A stretch of 43,127 nt of DNA, from assembly GCA_031548545.1 (NCBI GenBank), contig JAVBQY010000037.1, positions 1 to 43,127 on the forward strand. The letters are read 5' to 3'. Source of the DNA: UBA932 sp031548545 (GTDB taxonomy: Bacteria > Bacteroidota > Bacteroidia > Bacteroidales > UBA932). Numbering within the stretch: the first letter of the stretch is position 1; each line of letters begins with the position of its first letter. The notes beneath the pieces are model-generated. The model was not told the origin of the DNA. It ran no database searches and saw only the letters and a list, made by a program, of their open reading frames with translations. Shown piece by piece: positions 35,990-43,032 of this stretch. The position numbers were made by a program, and so were the translations under genes.

Positions 35990-37222
35990 ATGAAAAAGCA
36001 TATTTCCGGAGTCTTTTCTCTCGGCCTTTTGTCTCTTCTCCTTTTACTGCCCCTGTGCGGCGTTGCACAGCATACGGCCGCGCCTTTTATTCTTGACATG
36101 AAGATGATGGCCGGGAGTAAGGCTAAGATCTCCAAAGGGGATAAAAGTGTGATGCAGGCCTACAATAAGCTGATTAAAGAAGCGGACAAGGCGCTTAAAA
36201 GCGGACCTTTTGCCGTTACAAACAAGAAAACAGCCGAACCGGCCAATGACCTCCATGACTATGTGAGTATTGCCCCCTATTGGTTTCCCAACCCCAATAC
36301 CCCCGACGGCCTGCCGTATATACGCAAAGACGGGCAGCGCAACCCGGAGGTAGACAATTATCCGGACAAGGAAGCCCTGCCTAAGATGGTAAGTTGCGTG
36401 GACAAGTTGGCGCTGGCCTATTATTTCACCGGAAAAGAAATATATGCCGCCCAGGCGGTGAAACTGATCCGTGTGTTCTTCCTGGAGGAGTCCACCCGTA
36501 TGAACCCCAATATGAACTACGCACAGGCTATCAAGGGGCAAAATGACGGGCGTGGCGCAGGGCTGATCGAGAGCCGCCATTTTGTAAAAGTAATTGACGC
36601 TATCGGCCTGTTGCAAACGTCTAAGAATTGGACTTCCGCAGATCAATCCGGCATGGAGCAATGGTTCGCTGATTTTTTACACTGGATGCAGACCAGCAAG
36701 AATGGCCGTGATGAAATGCGGGCGAAAAATAACCACGGCGCATTTTATGATATGCAGCGGATGTCCTATGCCATGTTTACCAAGAATACGGAAGTTGTCA
36801 ATGCTATTGTAGAGCGTTTCAAAGACCGTATTGATTACCAACAAGACACGGACGGCAGCTTTCCGGCTGAACTGACACGCACCATCGGACTGCATTATTC
36901 CACCTTTGTTTTAAAGCCTTTCTTTGGCATGGCCAGTATGGCAGAGCGGCTGAACATCGATTTATGGAATTATGTGTCAGAAAACGGCAAAAGCCTGCGT
37001 ACGGCCATAGAATTTCTCTACCCTTATGCGACCGGACTAAGCACATGGAAATGGCAGCAAATAAAGCCTTATGAGCATTCCGGAGAATGTGTGGACCTGT
37101 TGAAGATGGCGTCTTTAAAATATCAAGATCCTAAGTATGTCGACGGCCTGAGCCGTGTGATTAGCGCCGAAACGGCGGCTAATCACATGTCGAACTTAGT
37201 GCTGGGGCTGGATATGAAATAA
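35990..37222 (+). CDS. Alginate lyase of the PL38/PL5 (alginate_lyase) superfamily
   Basis: 410 residues with a signal peptide (about 1-26, ending GVAQ) and an all-helical alpha/alpha toroid matching the alginate_lyase domain. Recognisable segments are SIAPYWFPNPNTPDGLPYIRKDG near 92-114, GLIESRHFVKVIDA, the AKNNHGAFYDMQ segment near 244-255 with the Asn-His pair, and a late TWKWQQIKPYEHSGEC. Family PL38, known from an alginate-degrading human gut Bacteroides, and PL5 share this fold. I favour PL38 from the PUL context, but sequence alone does not exclude a related glucuronan lyase. It is the last gene of the rightward operon, and its stop codon directly abuts the stop of the convergent helicase gene. 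Confidence 0.82.
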   Translation: MKKHISGVFSLGLLSLLLLLPLCGVAQHTAAPFILDMKMMAGSKAKISKGDKSVMQAYNKLIKEADKALKSGPFAVTNKKTAEPANDLHDYVSIAPYWFPNPNTPDGLPYIRKDGQRNPEVDNYPDKEALPKMVSCVDKLALAYYFTGKEIYAAQAVKLIRVFFLEESTRMNPNMNYAQAIKGQNDGRGAGLIESRHFVKVIDAIGLLQTSKNWTSADQSGMEQWFADFLHWMQTSKNGRDEMRAKNNHGAFYDMQRMSYAMFTKNTEVVNAIVERFKDRIDYQQDTDGSFPAELTRTIGLHYSTFVLKPFFGMASMAERLNIDLWNYVSENGKSLRTAIEFLYPYATGLSTWKWQQIKPYEHSGECVDLLKMASLKYQDPKYVDGLSRVISAETAANHMSNLVLGLDMK

Positions 37223-38638
37223 TCAGGCTCCTGTAGTCTTACTTTTTGAAAAACCCTTGTTAAACCAGCGGCGCTTATTAGTGCCGCTGGTATTTTTTGG
37301 TCCCTGGCCACCGGCAGTCTTCGGACGCTCATCATTATTCCGCGGCTGGCGGGGTGCCGCTGCCGCTTTTGCCGGACGGGCAGCCTCTTGGTGCGCCGCT
37401 TGTTGGCGGGGTGCCTGCTGACGCGGAGCTTGTTGGCGGGATGCTTGTTGGCGGGGTGCGGAGCGTTGTGCACCGCGCTGTGCCGGCGGTTCCGGATTAT
37501 GGTCAACCAGCGGGAAAGGATGGTTGTCAACCACCGGAATTTTCCGTTTAATCAGTTTTTCAATATCACGGAGGTATTCTTTTTCAATCGCATCGCAGAA
37601 AGAGAAAGCCGTGCCCGAAGCGCCCGCCCGGCCCGTACGGCCTATACGGTGTACATAGGTTTCAGGAATATTGGGCAGCTCATAGTTCACCACAAACTGC
37701 ATATCATCTATATCAATACCGCGGGCGGCAATATCGGTGGCCACCAGCACGCGTGTAGTCTGGTCTTTGAAATTACTCAGGGCCCGCTGGCGGCTGTTTT
37801 GCGCCTTGTCACCATGGATGGCCTCTGCCTTGATATGGTTTTTATTCAGTATCCGCGCCAGCCGGTCCGCTCCGTGTTTAGTACGTGTAAAGACTAATAC
37901 GCTCTTGATTTTTTGGTCTTTCAACAATTCTACCAGCAAGGCGCCTTTATTGCCCTTGTCGACAAAGTAGATGTATTGTTGCACCGTTTCGGCGGTAGAA
38001 GAAACCGGCGTTACCTCCACTTTCTGTGGCAGGTGAAGGATGGTGGACGAGAGTTTGACGATTTCCGGCGGCATGGTGGCCGAGAAAAAGAGCGACTGCC
38101 GTTTTTGCGGCAACAGGGCCAGGATTTTCCGGATGTCATGGATGAAGCCCATGTCAAGCATACGGTCGGCCTCATCAAGCACCAGTATTTCAATGTCTTT
38201 TAATGTCAACAAGTTTTGATTGACAAGGTCCAGCAGGCGGCCGGGCGTGGCCACCAGAATATCAATACCGGCGCGCAGCTGGGCAACCTGGGGCGCCTGC
38301 CCTACGCCACCGAAGATCACGGCGGTTTTCAGGGAAGTATGCCGGCCATAGGCCTTAAAGCTTTCATCAATCTGTATGGCCAACTCGCGGGTGGGCGTAA
38401 CGATCAGGCTGCGTACCCGCCGCTTCTTTTCATTGATTCTGTTTTCACTCAGCAATTGCAATATGGGAATAGCGAAAGCCGCTGTTTTTCCGGTGCCGGT
38501 CTGGGCGCAGCCCAGCAGGTCGGCGCCCTGCAATACGATGGGAATGGATTGTTCCTGGATTGGTGTTGGTGTGGTGTAGCCCTCTTCTTCTACAGCCTGC
38601 AGAATAGGGGCAATAAGGTTTAGTTCTTTAAATGTCAT
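37223..38638 (-). CDS. DEAD-box RNA helicase (RhlE-like)
   Basis: 471 residues. The two RecA domains carry the Q motif (TPTPIQEQSIP), AQTGTGKT at 45-52, DEAD at 155-158, SAT at 186-188, and the later ARGIDID and HRIGRTGRAG motifs. After ~385 comes an 85-residue low-complexity basic tail rich in Gln/Ala/Pro/Arg, with a repeated RQQAP unit, probably an RNA-binding extension. The enzyme would unwind RNA in ribosome assembly or mRNA turnover. The gene is unrelated to the alginate locus and ends exactly where the PL38-like gene ends, with no intergenic base. It has its own promoter box at 38656-38663. Confidence 0.93.
   Translation of the reverse strand: MTFKELNLIAPILQAVEEEGYTTPTPIQEQSIPIVLQGADLLGCAQTGTGKTAAFAIPILQLLSENRINEKKRRVRSLIVTPTRELAIQIDESFKAYGRHTSLKTAVIFGGVGQAPQVAQLRAGIDILVATPGRLLDLVNQNLLTLKDIEILVLDEADRMLDMGFIHDIRKILALLPQKRQSLFFSATMPPEIVKLSSTILHLPQKVEVTPVSSTAETVQQYIYFVDKGNKGALLVELLKDQKIKSVLVFTRTKHGADRLARILNKNHIKAEAIHGDKAQNSRQRALSNFKDQTTRVLVATDIAARGIDIDDMQFVVNYELPNIPETYVHRIGRTGRAGASGTAFSFCDAIEKEYLRDIEKLIKRKIPVVDNHPFPLVDHNPEPPAQRGAQRSAPRQQASRQQAPRQQAPRQQAAHQEAARPAKAAAAPRQPRNNDERPKTAGGQGPKNTSGTNKRRWFNKGFSKSKTTGA
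37396..37470. repeat. Short tandem repeats in the helicase tail
   Basis: Repeated CTTGTTGGCGGG-like units on the plus strand correspond to the RQQAP repeats in the helicase C-terminal tail. Such units can gain or lose copies by slippage in steps of 15 bases without breaking the frame. Confidence 0.6.
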
Positions 38639-38655
38639 TTGTTTTATATCTTCCG

Positions 38656-38663
38656 CAAAGGTA
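38656..38663 (-). promoter_or_regulatory. -7 box of the helicase gene
   Basis: TACCTTTG on the minus strand matches TAnnTTTG. Transcription would start about 12 bases before the ATG at 38638. The box is part of a 20-base sequence repeated in front of the ORF6N gene. No clear -33 TTTG is seen. Confidence 0.5.
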
Positions 38664-38675
38664 CGAAAAATTATT
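38656..38675. repeat. Direct repeat, left copy, flanking the ORF6N gene
   Basis: CAAAGGTACGAAAAATTATT, identical over 20 bases to 39043-39062. It contains the helicase -7 box and the TAA stop of the ORF6N gene (38671-38673). The repeat unit is 387 bases long. Confidence 0.75.
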
Positions 38676-39018
38676 GGGTCGGGGTTTGTTGCACCTGATT
38701 ATTGACCTGGACAGCTTTTGGACTGCGCAATACTGTTGCGAGCATGGCTACACCTTGCTCTGTAAAAGCGATAGACGTGTAAGTAATTGATTTTGAGTAC
38801 GAGGTCACAAATTGTGACCTCGTACTGTCTATCAACAAGTTACGCTCCTCGTTAGATATTTCAAAAATAAAATCCGAGGGGAAGCGTTCACTGTTTCTTC
38901 GCACGGCCTGTTTCAATTGTTTAGTTTCCACTTCATACAATTCGGCCAAATGAGCATCCAACATCACGCGTTGTCCGCGCAATTCAATAATCTTTTCGGA
39001 AATAAGTTGTAATTCCAT
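38671..39018 (-). CDS. ORF6N-domain protein, short form
   Basis: 115 residues matching the ORF6N domain found in phage, plasmid and Bacteroidota chromosomal proteins: LRGQRVMLDAHLAELYEVETK near 14-34, RFPSDFIFEISNEE near 45-58 and YTSIAFTEQGVAMLATVL near 80-97. The domain is thought to bind DNA, but its role in Bacteroidota is unknown. Relatives usually continue with a helical segment after VQVN (MRAFV-like). Here the protein ends about 10 residues later in an atypical Gln/Thr tail, so it looks truncated at its 3' end. A 20-base direct repeat flanks the gene and its stop codon lies in the left copy, which suggests insertion or duplication next to the helicase promoter. Confidence 0.75.
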   Translation of the reverse strand: MELQLISEKIIELRGQRVMLDAHLAELYEVETKQLKQAVRRNSERFPSDFIFEISNEERNLLIDSTRSQFVTSYSKSITYTSIAFTEQGVAMLATVLRSPKAVQVNNQVQQTPTQ

Positions 39019-39042
39019 AAGTGAGGGTGGTTAAAATTTATA

Positions 39043-39062
39043 CAAAGGTACGAAAAATTATT
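39043..39062. repeat. Direct repeat, right copy, upstream of the ORF6N gene
   Basis: Identical over 20 bases to 38656-38675. On the minus strand it supplies TACCTTTG (39043-39050), the -7 box of the ORF6N gene, 24 bases before its ATG. It overlaps the end of the exporter gene (stop at 39058). Confidence 0.75.
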
Positions 39063-40269
39063 TTTTCTTGTCCAATTGCATCAAGGAGGGGATGAAGAAG
39101 CCGGCAATACCCACCGATATAATCAGGGCGCCGCCCAGGGCAAAGGCAGGCGCTATGCCCAGGGCATCGGCAATGAAGCCGGTGGCCATAAGGCCGAAAG
39201 GACCGGGGAATAAGCTCAGGGTATCAAATAAGGAGAAGACACGGCCCAGCATGCCGGGCTCCACCTGCGTTTGAATAATGGCTGTGATGGGACTGTTGAA
39301 AAAGGGCATGGCCAGCCCCGACAGGGCTACAAAGCCTGCAAACCACCAGAAACCGCTTGGCGGCAGAAAGCCCGACATGAAAAACGACAAGCCCAGTATA
39401 ATATAAGAGAGGTTTATCATTACAACCTGGCGGGTATTGCCCCCCCACCAGCCGATAATGGCCGATCCGAGCAGCATGCCGGCGCCGGCGGCGATCTCTA
39501 CGGCGCTCATCTCCCAGGCGCCGCCATTGAAGTGATTAAAGGTCATCAAGGGGAACAGGGCATTTACAGGCAAGGAGATAAACACGCACAGCACGAACAT
39601 CAGGATCAACATGAACAGGCCTTTATTGGCGTGAATCACTTTGAACGCCGCCCACATTTCACGCATGACGCCGCCGGCATGGCTCTCACTTGTTTTCGGC
39701 GGACGCGGAATATGCACAAAGAGTAAGGAGGTTACGGCCAGTAAGGCGCCTGCAATGTCTATAAGCATAATCACCGGCATGGAGGACAAGGTCACCAACA
39801 GGGCGCCTAAGGCAGGGCCCAGGATATGCCCCACGGACCACATGCCCTGGTTGATCCCGGCAATGCGTGTCAGCTGCTCCTGAGGCGCCAGCAGCGGTAC
39901 GGAGGCCTGCATGGCCGGATAATGGAAGGCCTCACCGACGGACCGCGCTATCAGCAGGGTATAAATATGCCAGAGTGCTATGACATCCAAATAATACAGC
40001 ACACCGATAATCAGCGAGCAGCAAGCGATAAAACTGTCTGCCGCCATCATAATCGTTTTCCGGTTCCAGCGGTCCACCCAAACACCGATGAAGGGTCCCA
40101 GGATGATCTGCGGCAATATCACCATGGTCAGCGCCACGGCCAATACACTGGCCGAGCCGGTTTCTGCCGTAAGCCACCATACAATGGCAAATTGCACAAT
40201 AGAACTGGAGAGCAGGGAAAAAGCCTGCCCGGACCAAATAATGGCGAATGTTTTTTTCCAGTTGCGCAT
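39058..40269 (-). CDS. MFS exporter (MFS_3, macrolide/enterobactin-exporter type)
   Basis: 403 residues from the ATG at 40269. The in-frame TTG at 40281 overlaps the predicted promoter box and is rejected. The sequence has 12 hydrophobic segments and family motifs such as SLLSSSIVQFAIVWWLTAETGSA after the first basic residues, GPFIGVWVDRWNRKTIMM (the loop 2-3 motif) and a PFFNSPITAIIQTQVEPGMLGRV segment near 325-348. Relatives include MefA-like macrolide exporters and EntS-like siderophore exporters. The substrate here is unknown. The promoter's TACCTTTG box is only 9 bases from the ATG, so the message should be almost leaderless. The gene lies between the ORF6N gene and ndh, both on the same strand. 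Confidence 0.88.
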   Translation of the reverse strand: MRNWKKTFAIIWSGQAFSLLSSSIVQFAIVWWLTAETGSASVLAVALTMVILPQIILGPFIGVWVDRWNRKTIMMAADSFIACCSLIIGVLYYLDVIALWHIYTLLIARSVGEAFHYPAMQASVPLLAPQEQLTRIAGINQGMWSVGHILGPALGALLVTLSSMPVIMLIDIAGALLAVTSLLFVHIPRPPKTSESHAGGVMREMWAAFKVIHANKGLFMLILMFVLCVFISLPVNALFPLMTFNHFNGGAWEMSAVEIAAGAGMLLGSAIIGWWGGNTRQVVMINLSYIILGLSFFMSGFLPPSGFWWFAGFVALSGLAMPFFNSPITAIIQTQVEPGMLGRVFSLFDTLSLFPGPFGLMATGFIADALGIAPAFALGGALIISVGIAGFFIPSLMQLDKKK

Positions 40270-40278
40270 AAGAGAGCG

Positions 40279-40286
40279 CAAAGGTA
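40279..40286 (-). promoter_or_regulatory. -7 box of the MFS exporter
   Basis: TACCTTTG on the minus strand, preceded by an AT-rich stretch resembling those before the helicase and ORF6N genes. Only 9 bases separate it from the ATG, implying a leader of a few bases. Confidence 0.5.
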
Positions 40287-40310
40287 GTCAAAAAATAATT
40301 CTCCGGGGAT

Positions 40311-41561
40311 TTACCGGCCCCCGGCTTTTATAATTAATCGCAACGAGGCATCGTGCGTTATATAAGTCCATGCCCAGTCCAGGAGGACGAAGAGGCGGTT
40401 TTTGATACCGAGGATGGACATCAGGTGAACAAAGAGCCATACGCTCCAGGCCGGGAAACCTCTGAGGCGGATGTGTTTCAGGTCGGCCACGGCGCGGTTG
40501 CGGCCCACAATAGCCATAGCGCCACGGTTCCGGTAACGGAAAGGTTTCATCGCCTTATTGTAGCAAAGTACCGCACGGAGATTACGGGCCAGGTTGGCCG
40601 CCTGCTGCATGGCCACGGGCGCTACCTGCGGATGTCCGTCGGGATATGCCGGTTCGGTCTGGTAACAGGCATCCCCGAGGATAAAGACATGATCAAAACC
40701 GGCGGGACGGTTGTACGCATCGACCAGAAAGCGGCCGCCACGGCCGGAAGGGAGCGATTCCAGCCCTTTGAGCGGCTTTACGCCCACGCCGCTGGCCCAG
40801 ATCAGGGTGCGGGTGCCGATCGTGGAATTATCGGCAAATTTGGCCGTATAGCCGTCATAGTCAATCAAGCGTTTATTGAGCCAGAGATCCACCCCCAGCT
40901 GCTCCAAATAACGGGCGGCATTGCGGGAGGCCTCTTCAGACATAGCGCCCAGCAGCCTGGAACTGCCTTCTGCCAATATTATACGGATATCTTTATCGCG
41001 CAGTTCCGGGTAATCATGCCTGATAATGAAGCGTTTCATATCACCCAGGGCGCCGGCCAGCTCAACGCCGGTGGGGCCGCCGCCTACGATCACAAAGGTA
41101 AGCATAGCCTCCTGCCGCACCTCGTCGGCCACAAAACCGGCTTCTTCCAGGGTAGTAAGCAGATGGTTATTCAAGCTCAGGGCCTCGCTTAAAGATTTCA
41201 TGGGGTAAGCATGCCGCTCAACGGACGCCATACCAAAGAAATTGTTGCCGGCGCCGGTAGCCACCACCAGGTAATCATAACTAATTTCGCCACAATCCGT
41301 TATCACGCATTGCGCCTGCAGGTCCACCTGCCGGACCTTAGCCATCCTGAACGTGCAATTGCTACGCGAAGCGGTTTCCTGCCGCAGGGGAAATAAAATG
41401 GAACTGGGTTCTATAGAGGAGGTGGCCACCTGGTAGAACAAAGGTGCAAATTGGTGATAGTTATGTTTGTCTATCAGGGTAACTTTTACGGGAACATTCC
41501 GGAGTTTCTTGGCCAGGTCCAATCCTGCAAAGCCGGCGCCGATAATAACAATGTGTTTCAT
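40311..41561 (-). CDS. ndh: Type II NADH dehydrogenase (NDH-2)
   Basis: 416 residues from the ATG at 41561. The TTG at 41567 is in frame but would only add two residues. The FAD-binding motif IGAGFAG is at 7-13 and the NADH-binding motif VIVGGGPTGVELAGAL is near 156. A second FAD contact is FILGDACYQ near 294-302. The C terminus (about 350-416) has an amphipathic, aromatic-rich membrane-binding stretch (SVWLFVHLMSILGIKNRLFVLLDWAWTYI). NDH-2 passes electrons from NADH to quinone without pumping protons. It is a single gene on the minus strand, 41 bases upstream of the exporter and possibly cotranscribed with it. Confidence 0.9.
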   Translation of the reverse strand: MKHIVIIGAGFAGLDLAKKLRNVPVKVTLIDKHNYHQFAPLFYQVATSSIEPSSILFPLRQETASRSNCTFRMAKVRQVDLQAQCVITDCGEISYDYLVVATGAGNNFFGMASVERHAYPMKSLSEALSLNNHLLTTLEEAGFVADEVRQEAMLTFVIVGGGPTGVELAGALGDMKRFIIRHDYPELRDKDIRIILAEGSSRLLGAMSEEASRNAARYLEQLGVDLWLNKRLIDYDGYTAKFADNSTIGTRTLIWASGVGVKPLKGLESLPSGRGGRFLVDAYNRPAGFDHVFILGDACYQTEPAYPDGHPQVAPVAMQQAANLARNLRAVLCYNKAMKPFRYRNRGAMAIVGRNRAVADLKHIRLRGFPAWSVWLFVHLMSILGIKNRLFVLLDWAWTYITHDASLRLIIKAGGR

Positions 41562-41567
41562 GACCAA

Positions 41568-41739
41568 ATGAATAAATTAACCATGGAGCACAAAAAATGT
41601 GCCAGCCCTCCTGTTATTGGAACGGATATTTTATCCGACGAAGCATTATTGCCCAAGCAGGTGGGTGATAAAAGTAGTCGCCATTGCCAACTTAGGGAGT
41701 AAAAATCGGACAAAACAGGGAGTAAAAACTTGTCAAATA
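41568..41739 (+). promoter_or_regulatory. Upstream region of the ATPase pseudogene, with tandem 12-base repeats
   Basis: AGGGAGTAAAAA occurs at 41694-41705 and again at 41717-41728, 23 bases apart (about two helical turns), just before the pseudogene start. The spacing suggests paired binding of one protein. A CGGATA-TTT-TATCCG inverted repeat is at 41623-41637. No gene is seen here. Confidence 0.45.
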
Positions 41740-42643
41740 ATGTATATGAGCAAGAATAATTATACGCCGAGAATTTGTGATATTGAACTTCAAAATGCAC
41801 TTGACACCATGAGAGCAGTACTCATTGAGGGGGCAAAATGGTGTGGAAAAACAAGTACGGCCACCAATGTTGCAAAAAGTACATTATTTATGCAAGATCC
41901 TGATAAGGCGCGCTCCTATCAGGAAATGGCAGACACAAAACCCTCTTTATTGTTAAAAGGCGCCTCTATGAATCAAAAGAATCTAACGGAACAATTTCAC
42001 TGTCCGATTTGTTCGATAAGAAGCACGAAATAGAAAGCCTTTCCGATTTAAGCATAGAGCAGATAGCCTTTGCCGTATGCCGGGGTGGTTTTCCGGCCAC
42101 TATTGGAAAAGCAGATACAACAGCCTTACGAATGCCTGTTGATTATGTTGAAGCAATTATCAACATGTAGTGGAGGATATGCCCGCATGGGCTCCTTCAC
42201 TACGATCCAAAACAGCAATACGCACCTCGCCAAAACGTCATTTTGTTGACCCGTCGATTGCTACGGCTGTTATGCGCATCAATCCGGAAGCGGTGCTCCA
42301 GAATTTTGAATATTTCGGCTTTCTGTTCGAAGCTTTATGCGCCCGTGATCTTCGCATTTATGCACAACGAAACGACGGAGATGTATTTCATTACCGCGAC
42401 AAAAGCGGGTTAGAGGCGGATATGATCGTCCAATTACGCGATGGCCGCTGGGGTGCAATAGAAGTAAAATTAGGCAACAGACAAATCGAACAAGCGGCAG
42501 AGAATCTGTTAAAACTAAAAGAAAAAATCAATATAGAAAAAATGTGTGAGCCCTCATTTTTGCTTGTATTAACCAGAGGGCAATTTGCTTATCGTCGAAA
42601 AGACGGTGTGCTGGTTGTTCCCATTGGCTGTTTAAAAAACTAA
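41740..42643 (+). pseudogene. DUF4143-type ATPase, broken by two internal deletions
   Basis: Three pieces of one protein lie in three frames. Piece 1 (41740 to about 41960) has the N terminus and Walker A LIEGAKWCGKTST, then DPDKARSYQEMADTKPSLLL. Piece 2 (about 41961-42170) restarts in another frame with YESKESNGTISLSDLFDKK and runs to EAIINM-stop. Piece 3 (42167-42643) begins VVEDMPAWAPSLRSKTAIRTS and carries the C-terminal domain, including KSGLEADMIVQL and AIEVKLGN. Intact relatives are ~400-430 residues and are common in Bacteroidota. By comparison with them as I remember them, the segment with Walker B and the sensor (after LLL) and a second segment (after INM) are missing. The protein cannot be made whole. 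These ATPases are sometimes linked to toxin-antitoxin or mobile regions. Confidence 0.85.
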
Positions 42644-42795
42644 GCCGGGCAGCGCCGTAGCATAAATTTGCAAAATTTCACATCCGTATATTGGCAGTGT
42701 AAAATAAAGCGCTTAACTTTGTTTTCAGAAAAGCGTTCTTTACTTCTCCCCATTTTGTGCCCCCGGGCACACATTGGCGTTGGCTTTACTTACTC

Positions 42796-42938
42796 ATCAA
42801 GGAAACTTAGGAACTTTCTATATAGACGATGTTTTTAGAGCCGGCGCCCACGCTTTTTTTCATGCTTCATAACAGATCATCTAAAATTGGCGTGGGCCTG
42901 GTTTATACGCGTCTATGGTTTCCTAAGACCCCCTTGAT
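42796..42938. repeat. Large imperfect inverted repeat (possible structured RNA)
   Basis: Four nested perfectly complementary blocks in order: ATCAAGG 42796-42802 with CCTTGAT 42932-42938; CTTAGGAA 42806-42813 with TTCCTAAG 42920-42927; ATAGACG 42822-42828 with CGTCTAT 42910-42916; GCCCACGC 42846-42853 with GCGTGGGC 42890-42897. The internal loop is 36 bases and starts with a run of seven T. Spacers between blocks are similar in length on both sides, so it could fold as one long interrupted hairpin. It matches no RNA family I know. Confidence 0.6.
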
Positions 42939-43011
42939 CGGATAAACTATATAAAGGACCACGCTACAAATACCATTTAAATACTTAACCATTTAAAGTG
43001 TAAATGCTATT

Positions 43012-43032
43012 GCTGCAAAATTATTTTGCGGC
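43012..43032 (+). terminator. Terminator-like hairpin near the right end
   Basis: GCTGCAAAA (43012-43020) and TTTTGCGGC (43024-43032) form a 9-bp stem with one T-G position and a TTA loop, followed within 5 bases by a TTTTT run. It could end a transcript from the inverted-repeat region at 42796-42938, since no intact gene precedes it. Confidence 0.4.

Noticed and set aside
40353..41192. Plus-strand open frame of 279 codons inside ndh
   Set aside because: It is antisense to a complete NDH-2 with both nucleotide-binding motifs, and its length reflects codon bias of the real gene.
41599..41739. Longer N terminus for the ATPase pseudogene
   Set aside because: The extra residues have no family similarity and would cover the tandem 12-base repeats. 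The conserved part starts at 41740-41746.
42796..42938. Invertible promoter (phase-variation) reading of the inverted repeat
   Set aside because: The arms are interrupted and only 7-8 bases per block, no site-specific recombinase is in the window, and no promoter is evident between them. A hairpin is the simpler view.
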